From Brevibacillus antibioticus (GTDB taxonomy: Bacteria; Bacillota; Bacilli; Brevibacillales; Brevibacillaceae): a DNA stretch of 64,000 bases. The stretch spans positions 5,676,001 through 5,740,000 of the forward strand of contig NZ_SZNK01000001.1 of assembly GCF_005217615.1 (NCBI RefSeq), given 5' to 3'. Made by a program: the position numbers and the translations under genes. The notes beneath the pieces were generated by a model. It was not told where the DNA came from. It ran no database searches and saw nothing but the letters and a program-made list of their open reading frames with translations. Positions 1 through 8,719 of the stretch are shown in pieces. Numbering within the stretch: position 1 is the first letter of the stretch; every line of letters begins with the position of its first letter.

Positions 1-2
1 GG

Positions 3-251
3 CCGGAAGCGGAGCTGGCTTCCAAGGAAGAACAGCTGGAAATTGAGCAGGCGATGCAAAAAATGAAGCCGCATCATCGGAATGTACTGATTTTGCGCGG
101 GATCAAGGCCTACAGTATCCGGGAAACGGCTGAAATCCTCGGAACAAGCGAAGCCAAGGTCCGCGTAGATTTTCACCGGGCAACAAAAGAACTCAAAAAA
201 GTTTTGCATGTCGACTGGATAGGAGGGTTGGCCAATGAATACTCCAAATGA
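3..251 (+). CDS. ECF-type RNA polymerase sigma factor, C-terminal part (5' partial)
   Basis: The reading frame is open from the first bases of the window, so the start lies outside; 82 residues are visible. They match sigma-70 region 4: a helix with HHRNVLILRG followed by a helix-turn-helix (YSIRETAEILGTSEAKVRVDFHRATKEL) that contacts the -35 element. No region 2 is in view. The stop overlaps the start of the next gene (235) by 17 bases, which implies translational coupling to the membrane protein downstream. That is the usual arrangement of an ECF sigma factor and its anti-sigma factor. The subgroup cannot be told from this fragment. Confidence 0.85.
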   Translation, partial: PEAELASKEEQLEIEQAMQKMKPHHRNVLILRGIKAYSIRETAEILGTSEAKVRVDFHRATKELKKVLHVDWIGGLANEYSK

Positions 252-1950
252 CGAGCAATTCTTCGCTGCACTTCCCCGATCAAAGGATGCGGAGCCGAGG
301 AGCGAATTCGTAGAAGCGCTGGAAGCAAAGCTGGTGCAACGGGCGCGCACCAAAACGAATCGCTCGAAAAGAATCGGTATCAAGCTGGCGACATGGACGG
401 TTTCCGCTGCTACGGTGGCCGCAGCAGTATGGATGATGGGTGTAACCCCGGAGATGTTCACGCAATCTCGGGTTGAATCACAAGCGCATTTGGTTCCCCG
501 CTCCTTCTCCTCGACAGAAATAATAGAAAGCGAGCTAAGCCAAGCGGCGATCAGAACGTTGGAAAAGCTGTACGAGAAATATCCTCCTTTTCGGGAAGCG
601 GAAAAGAGGGTCTACGTAACCAAAGCTCCTCGCGAGGTGTACAACATAGATTTTCGCACGTCTAGCAACAAAGATCGAACAGAAGTGTCGCTATATGCCA
701 GAGCGAAGCTGGACGCCAAAAGCGGGCTCTTGCTCGGATTCGATTTGGAGAAGATTCCCGGGCAAGAGAAAGTCGAAGGAACGCTTTCCAAGGAGAGAAT
801 TGAGCAACAGGCGAAGGCATTTATGGAACCGTTCCTGGGCAAAAATCTGGAACAGTATCGGATCGAACTAGTAGATGGGCAAGAGGGAACAGATACCGTT
901 TCGCATGAAGCCGTCCGCTTGCAACGCTACGTGAATGACGTGCAGGTAGAAGGAGATAGCTATGTGATTGGCATGAGCGATGTCGGGCATATTCGCTATA
1001 TCAATTCAGGGGATTCAACCGGAATGACTCTGGACGCTGGGCAGTTTCCTCCAATAGCTGAGCGGCCTTCTCCGAAGAAAACAGAGAGCGGACTTGCAGA
1101 AGTCATGCAGCTGACGTATGTGAGAGTTGGGAAGAAGGACGTGGACTACGTTCTTCGCTACAGGGAGAATTTCTCCGGGTATCTCGACGCTCGTACTGGC
1201 AAGGAAGTGAAAACGACCTTGTGGCGAGGGGAGTCGTTTGGCGACAGCATTGCCGTCAAGCCAGGAGGCAAGAGGACAATGGTTGCATCGGCAAAAGAGG
1301 CTGCGGCTGCCATGGAGTTTTTCGGTCAGAAGGTGGAGGGCTTCACATTTACCGGGAGTAATGTGCCCGATTATATGCTGGGAGACAACGAACGGGAATA
1401 CCAGGCCAAAAAAGGAGAGCGATTCATGCGGCTGACTACTGTCAACAATCGGGCAGCAGCGTTCAAGATATCTTATCCGGAGCTGCGAGAAGGTGATCCG
1501 ACACTTACCATCGCAGAATTGCAGGAGCGAGCGATCTTGTTTTTGGAGCCGTATTTGGATTCACGGGTGAAGACTGTTCGGATGAAGGAGCAAATTTATG
1601 TGATGGGCAGACAGGTTGAATTGAACTTTGTCCGAGAAATAAACGGCGTAATGGTGCCGGATCAGTATTATAAAGTAACGATTGACGGGCAGACAGGAGA
1701 AATTATCGGGGTGAATTTGACATTCCCTCATGAGCAGGAGAGCTTCGCAGATGTGGCCAAGGTGATTTCAGCGGGAGAGGCAGTGCAGGTTTATCTCCAA
1801 CATCATCCGCTTAGTCCTCGCTATGTATTCCCGCTTGATAACAATTACAATAAGATTCAAGAGCAACCAGTCTTGGTCTATTCGGCAGAAATACTGAAAA
1901 GCAATGGGGATGTGGATGCTATTACAGGAGAATGGCTGCCACTCCAATAA
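235..1950 (+). CDS. Membrane-anchored YcdB/YcdC-repeat protein, possible anti-sigma factor
   Basis: 571 residues. A charged cytoplasmic N-terminus of about 45 residues (RSEFVEALEAKL is anti-sigma-like) is followed by one transmembrane helix at about residues 47-67. A large extracytoplasmic region then carries PepSY-like YcdB/YcdC repeats; GEIIGVNLTFPH and similar 'TG(E/K)' turns recur. The ATG at 235 lies inside the sigma factor gene, whose GGAGG motif precedes it. Topology and overlap suggest it holds the sigma factor at the membrane and senses an envelope signal; this role is inferred. A paralogue without the membrane anchor lies at 8720. A 20-30 base GC-rich hairpin just after the stop (around 1952-1985) could be a terminator. 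Confidence 0.75.
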   Translation: MNTPNDEQFFAALPRSKDAEPRSEFVEALEAKLVQRARTKTNRSKRIGIKLATWTVSAATVAAAVWMMGVTPEMFTQSRVESQAHLVPRSFSSTEIIESELSQAAIRTLEKLYEKYPPFREAEKRVYVTKAPREVYNIDFRTSSNKDRTEVSLYARAKLDAKSGLLLGFDLEKIPGQEKVEGTLSKERIEQQAKAFMEPFLGKNLEQYRIELVDGQEGTDTVSHEAVRLQRYVNDVQVEGDSYVIGMSDVGHIRYINSGDSTGMTLDAGQFPPIAERPSPKKTESGLAEVMQLTYVRVGKKDVDYVLRYRENFSGYLDARTGKEVKTTLWRGESFGDSIAVKPGGKRTMVASAKEAAAAMEFFGQKVEGFTFTGSNVPDYMLGDNEREYQAKKGERFMRLTTVNNRAAAFKISYPELREGDPTLTIAELQERAILFLEPYLDSRVKTVRMKEQIYVMGRQVELNFVREINGVMVPDQYYKVTIDGQTGEIIGVNLTFPHEQESFADVAKVISAGEAVQVYLQHHPLSPRYVFPLDNNYNKIQEQPVLVYSAEILKSNGDVDAITGEWLPLQ

Positions 1951-2039
1951 TGAGAGACACCAGGGGGAGGCTCCTGGTGTTTTGTTTTGCATAATGCCTT
2001 CCCAGAAATTGCATAGTAAAGCGTGAGGGAGGGACAAAC

Positions 2040-2759
2040 GTGGAAGGATTCGGAGAAACCATGATCGTCATCGGGCGCGTATGTACGATTATTCCTTTAT
2101 TACTGATCATCACTTTATTCATGGGCAAGCGCTCGATTGGGGAGCTGCCGGTTTTTGACTTTATCATCATTATTACTTTGGGCTCAGTGGCAGGGGCTGA
2201 CATTGCAGAGCCAGATGTCCGGCATATTTCGATTGCAGTAGCGATTGTGACATTGGGCATCTTGCAACGGGTCGTATCGCAGTTGTCCATTGTCTTTCGC
2301 TGGTTTGGCAGAATGGTTACATTTGAGCCGACCGTCATTTTCTACAACGGGACTTTTCACGTCAAAAACCTAAAAAAAATCCGCTATTCGCTCGATAATG
2401 TCCTCCATATGCTTCGCGAAAAAGACATTTTTGACCTGGCAGAAATTGATTTGGCCATTATCGAGGCGAACGGTCGGTTGACTGTGCTCAAAAAAGTAGA
2501 GCAGCAGTTCGTAACGAAACAGGATTTAAGCGTCCAGACTAATTCTGCGGGAATGTCGTTGCCTGTCGTTGTGGAAGGCAAGATTTATCCGGATGTGCTG
2601 TCATACCGGAAACGGGACGAGCAATGGCTTGTGCACGAATTGAAGAAAAAGGGGATCGCGTCCGAACAAGTCTTTCTCGCAACAATCAATCGCCAAAATG
2701 AATTGCAGTTCTCCTTAAAAAACGAAAAAGAACCACAAGTACCCCCGTTGCATCATTAG
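2040..2759 (+). CDS. DUF421 (YetF-family) membrane protein
   Basis: 239 residues. Three N-terminal hydrophobic helices (about residues 8-28, 35-55 and 60-80, with the family signature MGKRSIGELPVFDFIIIITLGSVAGADIA in pieces) are followed by a soluble alpha/beta domain typical of DUF421 proteins such as YetF and YrbG. The GTG start is preceded by GAGGGAGGG. The protein is probably exposed at the membrane; its biochemical role is unknown, though spore-related roles are known for some relatives. It stands alone, with a kinase gene converging on it. Confidence 0.85.
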   Translation: MEGFGETMIVIGRVCTIIPLLLIITLFMGKRSIGELPVFDFIIIITLGSVAGADIAEPDVRHISIAVAIVTLGILQRVVSQLSIVFRWFGRMVTFEPTVIFYNGTFHVKNLKKIRYSLDNVLHMLREKDIFDLAEIDLAIIEANGRLTVLKKVEQQFVTKQDLSVQTNSAGMSLPVVVEGKIYPDVLSYRKRDEQWLVHELKKKGIASEQVFLATINRQNELQFSLKNEKEPQVPPLHH

Positions 2760-2773
2760 CGATCGAATGGAAA

Positions 2774-2818
2774 AAGGCACAGTCCCTCTGCAAAACCTGC
2801 AAGAAGTTACTGTGCCTT
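2774..2818 (-). terminator. Terminator of the kinase gene, shared with the DUF421 gene end
   Basis: Inverted repeat AAGGCACAGT (2774-2783) and ACTGTGCCTT (2809-2818). Read on the minus strand it is followed by a T-run; its stem contains the kinase stop codon. On the plus strand the T-run is poor. Confidence 0.7.
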
Positions 2819-4060
2819 ATACGGGAGCATAATGGTGAACTTGGTTCCTACTCGTGGTTTGCTTGATACTTTGACCGTTCCACCAATCGCATGAATGACA
2901 TGATAGGAATACGTCAATCCAAGACCGGTCCCAGTTGTTTTCGTAGAAAAGTAAATCGTTCCGAGGCGGCTGATCTGTCCTGCATCCATGCCGACGCCGT
3001 TATCCTTGATGACCAACAGGGCTTTGTTTCGCTCGATGAGCAAGTCCAGGGAGACTTTTCCGTCCGAAATATCCGAACACGCCTCGATGGCATTTTTGAT
3101 GAAATTCACCAGCACTTGCTTGAACTCGTCTGAATTGGCCTTGATCGTCACAGGTCTCTCAAAGTCTTGCAGTGTAAGCTCCACGTTATGCATATTGGCA
3201 AAGGGGAGCATCACCTCGCGGATGGCTTGCAGATGCTCGCTCACATTAATGATCTCATGCCGTTCCTTGAGCGGCTTAGAAATCGCAAGGTACTCGGTCA
3301 AAATAGCTTCTGTCCGTTGGATTTCATCGAGACTGATGCCGATGTATTGATCGACCTTTACCAAATTTTCCGGACATTCCTGTATTAATTTCAAGAACCC
3401 TTTGACTGCTGTCAGCGGATTGCGAACCTCGTGTGCGAGCGATGCAGCAACATGGCTCATCGTCTGGATTTTTTCGTTTTGCGCGTGGCGAATAAACAGC
3501 TCCTTATCCGAAACACATTTACTGAAAAGCGACATTAATAACCAGAGGCCGAAAAAGTTTTGAATAGGAATCACTATGGTGTAGTAAACGAGGTGTTGAG
3601 TTACGTACGTGGGAAAAAAGTAATAAGTAGTCCCTAAAGCAACCGTAGAAAAAATCGCACTCGTCATAAAAAGATACAGTGTTTTCCGATAACTGGCTTT
3701 GTAGTGTCGATACAAAAAGAGTGAGAAGACAAAATTGACTATAAGAATCAGCATGGCGACCCATGTTCCTTCGCCACCTAGGTAGTACCGATAAAGCAAG
3801 GCTTCAATCAGAAGGAGCAAGGCAATCTCAATTCCGCCATAAACCAGTCCGAAAAGAATGATGACATGTCGGATGTCAAAAAACATGCCAGTCGTGACAC
3901 TCGGCGCGAAGGTCATCGCGAGAAACATGCAGGCTGAGCTGGTGATGACAATAAAGGAACGGCTGTAGTTCCTCATTTTGTCACGGTAATAAATGTTGAA
4001 AAACACAAACGGGATAATGGCGAAAAACAATTGAAGAATGACTTCTTTTAATAGACTCAT
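2807..4060 (-). CDS. Sensor histidine kinase, 5TM-receptor (KinB-like) type
   Basis: 417 residues from the ATG at 4060, which has GGGGAT upstream; an upstream TTG at 4078 has no ribosome site. The first 190 residues form five to six membrane helices resembling the 5TMR-LYT/KinB sensor. Then come HisKA with the phospho-acceptor motif HEVRNPLTAVKGF and a HATPase domain with N, G1 (DNGVGMD) and G2 (GTGLGLTY) boxes. No response regulator is adjacent. Orphan kinases of this architecture in spore formers usually feed phosphate into the Spo0F/Spo0A relay; that assignment is inferred from family and organism, not from the locus. Confidence 0.88.
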   Translation of the reverse strand: MSLLKEVILQLFFAIIPFVFFNIYYRDKMRNYSRSFIVITSSACMFLAMTFAPSVTTGMFFDIRHVIILFGLVYGGIEIALLLLIEALLYRYYLGGEGTWVAMLILIVNFVFSLFLYRHYKASYRKTLYLFMTSAIFSTVALGTTYYFFPTYVTQHLVYYTIVIPIQNFFGLWLLMSLFSKCVSDKELFIRHAQNEKIQTMSHVAASLAHEVRNPLTAVKGFLKLIQECPENLVKVDQYIGISLDEIQRTEAILTEYLAISKPLKERHEIINVSEHLQAIREVMLPFANMHNVELTLQDFERPVTIKANSDEFKQVLVNFIKNAIEACSDISDGKVSLDLLIERNKALLVIKDNGVGMDAGQISRLGTIYFSTKTTGTGLGLTYSYHVIHAIGGTVKVSSKPRVGTKFTIMLPYKAQ

Positions 4061-4262
4061 GTAGCATCCCCATTGCAAATATTTGCTAGGCTTGTATCAA
4101 TCTACGATAATTCGACAAGACACAACAAAATCCCTCTTGATGTTATAGAAGTAGCTGGAATATTTATCAAGAAAATTCTTTTGGTAAACCTAGTTGACAG
4201 ATAGGTAATTGCCGGATTATATTCTGTATATACTTATACAAACGTTTCGAAAATAGAAACTA

Positions 4263-4382
4263 CTCTTATCAAGAGAAGGCTGAGGGAATGGCCCTATGAA
4301 GCCCGGCAACCTAGCACGAGAGAATGCGTTCTTTCGAGCCAAGGTGCTAACTCCACCAGGTAGAATACCTGACAGATAAGAG
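4263..4382 (+). ncRNA. SAM-I (S-box) riboswitch
   Basis: All S-box landmarks are present in order. The P1 stem is CTCTTATC at 4263 pairing with GATAAGAG at 4375-4382. The core contains AGAGAAGGCTGAGGGA, TGGCCC, ATGAAGCCCGGCAACC, then AAGGTGCTAA, CTCC, CCAG and the closing GACAGATAAGAG. It is followed by an intrinsic terminator at 4405. High S-adenosylmethionine should stabilise the aptamer and stop transcription before the ABC transporter genes, so the transporter is expected to be made under methionine or SAM shortage. Confidence 0.95.
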
Positions 4383-4404
4383 GCGAGAATCTTGTCGATT
4401 TTTG

Positions 4405-4433
4405 TCCTCTTTTTCTGTGAAAGAGGATTTTTT
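4405..4433 (+). terminator. Riboswitch expression-platform terminator
   Basis: Stem TCCTCTTT (4405-4412) and AAAGAGGA (4420-4427) followed by six T residues, 23 bases after the SAM aptamer and 42 bases before the first gene. Confidence 0.88.
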
Positions 4434-4475
4434 GCATTTCTCGAAAGTTTCGTAAAAAAGAGGGGGAGCTTCTCA

Positions 4476-5498
4476 ATGAAAAAGAAACTTGGTCTGATCA
4501 CATCACTTGTTTTGGCAGCATCTGTTCTTGTGACGGCATGCGGCAGCGGGGCAACAACGGGAACCGGCAGCACAAGCGGCGGTGCTTCGGGAGAGAAGGC
4601 GAAGAGAATCGCACTGATCATGCGTCAAAACGTAGGGACGTTCTCCGCACAATACATCAATGGCGTGAAGACAGAGGTGGAGAAAAACGGCGGCGAGTTG
4701 ACCGTATTCAATGCAGATACCGATCTGGCAAAAATGGCGTCCAACCTCGACGCGGCTGTGAACCAAAAGTTTGATGGTATTCTGATCGACCATGGTACGG
4801 CGGAAGCGTTGCAGCAGGGCACACAAAAGGCCGTGGATAAAAAAATCCCGGTTGTCCTGTTTGATACAGACATCAACATTCCGGGTGTGCCAGTTGTGGC
4901 GCAGGATGATAACAAATTGGCAGAGCTGAGCCTGGAGAAGCTGGCAGCAGATACAAATGGCAAAGGCAACATCGTAAAAATCTGGGTTGCTGGCTTTGCG
5001 CCGATGGAAAAACGCCAAGTCACGTATGAAGCTTTCCAGAAGAAATACCCAGACTTGAAAGAGATTGCTGCCTTCGGTTCTGCTACCAACAATACGGCAC
5101 TCGATACACAAACGCAGATGGAAGCGATCTTGAAAAAGTATCCCAACAAAGGTGACATCACAGCAGTATGGGCGGCTTGGGATGAATTTGCCAAAGGGGC
5201 GACACGTGCTATCCAGCAAGCAGGTCGTACGGAAATCAAAGTATACGCCATCGATTTGAGCGATGAGGATCTGCAAATGATCCAGGCGGAAAACTCTCCG
5301 TGGACAGCGACGGCAGCAGTAGACCCATCCAATATCGGACGCATTCATGCCCAAACCGTGTTCCAAAAAATCAAAGGCGAGCAAGTGCCAGACAACGTGA
5401 AGCTGAATCCAGTGCTGGTGAAACAGGAAGACCTGCCGAAGGATAAAAAAGTAACGATGGGCGACTTGTCCCAATACGTAAAAGAGTGGGGCAAGTAA
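4476..5498 (+). CDS. Sugar-type ABC transporter substrate-binding lipoprotein, S-box controlled
   Basis: 340 residues from ATG 4476, preceded by AGAGGGGGAG. Residues 1-21 are a lipoprotein signal peptide ending in lipobox VTAC. The mature part is a type-I periplasmic-binding fold of the ribose/xylose group (RIALIMRQNVGTF, DGILIDHGTAEAL, PVVLFDTD). It should capture ligand outside the cell and deliver it to the ATPase and permease encoded next. The frame stays open upstream into the riboswitch, but no start there is credible. The S-box points to a methionine-cycle compound; 5-methylthioribose is the obvious sugar candidate but is only inferred. Confidence 0.9.
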   Translation: MKKKLGLITSLVLAASVLVTACGSGATTGTGSTSGGASGEKAKRIALIMRQNVGTFSAQYINGVKTEVEKNGGELTVFNADTDLAKMASNLDAAVNQKFDGILIDHGTAEALQQGTQKAVDKKIPVVLFDTDINIPGVPVVAQDDNKLAELSLEKLAADTNGKGNIVKIWVAGFAPMEKRQVTYEAFQKKYPDLKEIAAFGSATNNTALDTQTQMEAILKKYPNKGDITAVWAAWDEFAKGATRAIQQAGRTEIKVYAIDLSDEDLQMIQAENSPWTATAAVDPSNIGRIHAQTVFQKIKGEQVPDNVKLNPVLVKQEDLPKDKKVTMGDLSQYVKEWGK

Positions 5499-5515
5499 GA
5501 ACCAAACTGGCTTTT

Positions 5516-5547
5516 CCCGTTGATCTGTATCCGTCAACGGGATTTTT
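5516..5547 (+). terminator. Intercistronic attenuating terminator
   Basis: CCCGTTGA (5516-5523) and TCAACGGG (5534-5541) followed by five T. It lies between the binding-protein gene and the ATPase gene, probably letting the binding protein be made in excess. Confidence 0.8.
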
Positions 5548-5591
5548 CCTTATAGAGGTTGGAACACGCAGGTAAACAGGAGGTGTGAAAC

Positions 5592-7082
5592 ATGTCCACA
5601 TTGCAGATGAAAGGGATGGCGAAGCAGTTCTCTGGGGTTCCAGCCCTGCGATCCGTCGATTTTGAGGTGCGCGCGGGAGAGGTCCACGCACTGCTCGGTG
5701 CCAATGGTGCGGGAAAGAGTACCCTGATGAAAATCCTCACGGGAGCGTATCAGGCAGATGGCGGTACGATCACCATCGATGGACAGGCCGTGTCGATTCA
5801 ATCTCCGCAGGACGCCAATGCACAGGGCATTCAATGTGTATATCAGGAAGTGGACACCGCCTTGATCCCGTATTTGAGCGTTGCTGAAAACATATTGGCG
5901 GGCCAGCTCGTCCAGGCGAAAACCAAGGGACTGATCAACTGGCAGAGCTTGTACAACCAATCAGAGCAGATTTTAAAAAACCTCGGCTTCTCCATTCCGG
6001 TGAGGATGCTCGTCGAAGAATGTACGCTGTCGGAAAAGCAATTGATTTTGATTGCACGCGCTACCGTTCAAAAGGCGAAGTACGTCATTTTCGATGAACC
6101 GACAGCACCGTTGAGCACGAAGGAGAGCGAGCGGCTGTTTCAAATCATTGCACAGTTGAAAAAAGCCGGAGTCGGGATCATTTATATCTCCCACAGGTTG
6201 CCGGAAATCTTTGAAATCTGTGATCGGATCACCATTATGCGCGATGGACAGCATGTCGTGACCACAGAGACGGCGGCTACGAATATGGATGAAGTGATCG
6301 CGAACATGCTGGGCAAAAGCTTCGACGAGGAGTTCCCGAAGCTTGCAGTGCCGATTGGCGAAACGATTTTTGAGGCGTCAGGTGTGGCGGGCGGCAAAGT
6401 ACAAGGAGTCGACTTGCGGGTTCGCACGGGAGAGATCGTGGGCGTCGTCGGTCTGGTTGGGGCAGGGAAGACTGAGCTCGCCCGATTGCTCTTCGGTGCG
6501 GACGAGGCAAAGGCTGGAGCCGTTCGACTGCATGGAACACGTGTCCAGCTGCGCTCGCCAAAGGACGCCGTCGATGCAGGAATCGTACTCGTCCCGGAGG
6601 AAAGGCGCAAAGAAGGCATTTTCGTAGAGGAGTCCGTGCAGAACAACCTGTCTGTCGCCTCGTTGAAAAAGAAGTCCTGGCTCGGTTTTATCAAAAGAGG
6701 GGCGGAAGCAGCTAACGCAAGAGAGCTCGTGCAGCGCCTTGGTGTAAAGACAGCCGATATCAAGCAGCTTGTCGGTTTTCTCAGCGGCGGAAACCAGCAA
6801 AAAGTCGCTATCGGCAAATGGCTGGATACAAATGCTCACCTCTTTATGTTTGACGAGCCGACAAAAGGGGTGGATATCGGGGCGAAAAGCGATATTTACC
6901 GCCTGATTGGAAATCTTGCTGAGCAGAAAAAGGGTGTCCTGTATTTCTCCTGTGAGTTTCAGGAAGTCATCGGAATCGCAGACCGGATTCTCGTCATGTT
7001 CGAGGGCAAGATCGTGAAGGAATTGAGTCGCGAGGAAGCAACACAAGAGCTGATTATGTACTACGCAAGCGGAGGTGAGTAA
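5592..7082 (+). CDS. Ribose-type ABC transporter, double ATP-binding protein
   Basis: 496 residues, RbsA-like, with two nucleotide-binding domains. Domain 1 has Walker A GANGAGKST (about residue 36) and a Walker B VIFDEP. Domain 2 has a degenerate Walker A GLVGAGKTEL, signature LSGGNQQKV and Walker B LFMFDEPTKGVD. The length is normal for the family. The first-domain signature is altered (CTLSEKQL). ATG 5592 is preceded by AGGAGGTG. It energises uptake through the permease at 7084. Confidence 0.92.
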   Translation: MSTLQMKGMAKQFSGVPALRSVDFEVRAGEVHALLGANGAGKSTLMKILTGAYQADGGTITIDGQAVSIQSPQDANAQGIQCVYQEVDTALIPYLSVAENILAGQLVQAKTKGLINWQSLYNQSEQILKNLGFSIPVRMLVEECTLSEKQLILIARATVQKAKYVIFDEPTAPLSTKESERLFQIIAQLKKAGVGIIYISHRLPEIFEICDRITIMRDGQHVVTTETAATNMDEVIANMLGKSFDEEFPKLAVPIGETIFEASGVAGGKVQGVDLRVRTGEIVGVVGLVGAGKTELARLLFGADEAKAGAVRLHGTRVQLRSPKDAVDAGIVLVPEERRKEGIFVEESVQNNLSVASLKKKSWLGFIKRGAEAANARELVQRLGVKTADIKQLVGFLSGGNQQKVAIGKWLDTNAHLFMFDEPTKGVDIGAKSDIYRLIGNLAEQKKGVLYFSCEFQEVIGIADRILVMFEGKIVKELSREEATQELIMYYASGGE

Positions 7083-7083
7083 C

Positions 7084-8082
7084 ATGGCAGATAAAAAGTT
7101 TAGCTTATTTGATTTTGTTTACAAATACGGAACGGTTGCCGTTATCGTCATTGTCATGTTGTTATTCAGTTTGACCAACCCGTATTTCTTCACATACGAC
7201 AACTTGACGGACATTCTTCGCTCCATCTCGATTGTGACATTTGTCGCGATTGGCGTTACGTTCTCGCTGATTGTCGGAGGCTTTGATTTGTCTGTAGGAT
7301 CGACGGTTTCATTGACCACGGTCGTTGCTGCTTCGATGATGGTTTGGTACGAACAAGGAGTTGTCACGACTCTGGTTGTTCCGATTGTACTCAGCTTGCT
7401 CGTTGGGCTGGTCAACGCTTTCCTGGTCGTGAAAATCCGCATTCCTGATTTGCTGGCTACTCTGGCGATGCTCTACATCGTCAACGGCATTCATATGACG
7501 TATTCCCAAGGCTACTCGATCTACGCAAACATGCCGATGCAGGACGGCTCGCAGGCTCCGGGGAAATTTCAGGAATGGTTCCTCTGGCTGGGCCAAGGGG
7601 AAATTCTTTCCGTTCCGGTTCCCGTTATCCTGACCTTTTTACTTGTCGCGATCACGCATGTGTACTTGACCTATACGAGACAGGGGCGGATGCTGTACAT
7701 GACAGGCGGCAATTTGGAAGCAGCCCGTCTGTCGGGGATTCCTGTGAATCGCTATCGTACCTTGGCTTATGTGCTTTCTGCTCTTTTTGCGGGCTTGGGC
7801 GGGATGCTTTTGGCAGCACGGATCGGTACCGGGCAGGTGAGCAGTGGCGGCTCTATGCTGATGGATGCAGTAGCGGCTGCTTTCGTAGGCTTCTCCGTTT
7901 TCGGTGCAGGAAAGCCAAACGTATTCGGTACATTTGTGGGAGCCATTCTGATCGGGGTACTCCTCAACGGTATGACGATGCTCAATCTGCCGTATTACGC
8001 TTACGATATTATTAAGGGAACGGTTTTGGCGCTTGCCCTGGCTGTGACCTATTATCAACTGCGCAGAAAACGAAACGTTTAG
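7084..8082 (+). CDS. Ribose-type ABC transporter permease
   Basis: 332 residues, RbsC/BPD_transp_2 family, with about eight to ten membrane helices and the family loop GGFDLSVGS at about residue 60. The ATG at 7084 sits 8 bases after GGAGGTG; a GTG at 7075 overlapping the ATPase gene is less likely. It completes the S-box-regulated transporter. No kinase or isomerase of the methylthioribose salvage pathway is next to it in this window. Confidence 0.92.
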   Translation: MADKKFSLFDFVYKYGTVAVIVIVMLLFSLTNPYFFTYDNLTDILRSISIVTFVAIGVTFSLIVGGFDLSVGSTVSLTTVVAASMMVWYEQGVVTTLVVPIVLSLLVGLVNAFLVVKIRIPDLLATLAMLYIVNGIHMTYSQGYSIYANMPMQDGSQAPGKFQEWFLWLGQGEILSVPVPVILTFLLVAITHVYLTYTRQGRMLYMTGGNLEAARLSGIPVNRYRTLAYVLSALFAGLGGMLLAARIGTGQVSSGGSMLMDAVAAAFVGFSVFGAGKPNVFGTFVGAILIGVLLNGMTMLNLPYYAYDIIKGTVLALALAVTYYQLRRKRNV

Positions 8083-8129
8083 AATCGTAACGTTCTTCTT
8101 GCTTTTCTCTCATCAAATTCTCGTCTTCC

Positions 8130-8417
8130 TATTCCCTTCTCTTTTTGGAAGCTTAGTATTGGTCTTACTCAAGTGAGACAAATGCGAAAGCAAATTCAAA
8201 TAAAGAGAAGGGATGTTATTTTTATGCGTATACTCGTTGTGCCTTCGGGTTTGTTCTGGCTCTGGCTCTGTTTCTGTCCCAAGAAGAGATAGAACGCCCA
8301 CTCGCGAGTAAAAAGCTCTCCCTCACCTTGTCCAGCAACGAAAAATATACGGTTGCTGTGATCGGGGCGATGGTCATTTTTTTACGCGTACTGGCAGTGG
8401 GGGGATTATCGATATAA
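8130..8417 (+). pseudogene. Possible decayed small membrane protein gene with flanking inverted repeat
   Basis: After a ribosome site and ATG at 8213/8224, the frames close quickly. The third frame encodes a plausible membrane protein tail (AFGFVLALALFLSQ, then AVIGAMVIFLRVLAVGG) up to a stop at 8415-8417, without its own start. This looks like a frameshifted gene. An 11-bp inverted repeat, CCCTTCTCTTT (8134-8144) and AAAGAGAAGGG (8202-8212), lies in front. The remaining bases between 8083 and 8498 show nothing else I can name. Confidence 0.35.
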
Positions 8418-8497
8418 GTAAAAAGTTATATCTTTCGTACGAATTACTCTTTGAGCCACATCCAATATTTGTTAAAATCATCTAGATAATGGAGTAA

Positions 8498-8650
8498 GGC
8501 TTAGGAGGAGTAGATGGTGGAGCAGTCTATCGGGTGATCACGAAAAAAGATTCCAAAACAGTAGACGTACGCATACATGCAATTACCAGAAAAGTGCTCT
8601 CGACTACCACCATCGACAATAGCTCAACCGATGATGACGATGATGATTAA
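8498..8650 (+). pseudogene. Remnant of a PepSY-domain protein C-terminus
   Basis: Open frame with no start codon. It encodes GGAVYRVITKKDSKTVDVRIHA followed by ITRKVLSTTT in PepSY style (the VYRV..., V.I.A.TGKVL pattern) and ends in six Asp residues. Upstream frames carry stops, including TAA at 8495. It is probably the tail of a secreted PepSY protein whose front part is lost. The next gene is also of the PepSY/YcdB class. Confidence 0.55.
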
Positions 8651-8674
8651 GATGTAGCATTCAAATAGAGAAAG

Positions 8675-8702
8675 CCGTCAGGGTCTGCATTGACGGTTTT
8701 TT
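8675..8702 (+). terminator. Rho-independent terminator
   Basis: CCGTCA (8675-8680) and TGACGG (8691-8696) followed by six T, just after the PepSY remnant. Confidence 0.8.
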
Positions 8703-8719
8703 CGTTCGGGAGGGAAATT

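Noticed and set aside
4503..5537. 344-residue minus-strand frame
   Set aside because: It lies opposite the lipoprotein gene, has no ribosome site and an implausible Cys/His/Arg-rich composition.
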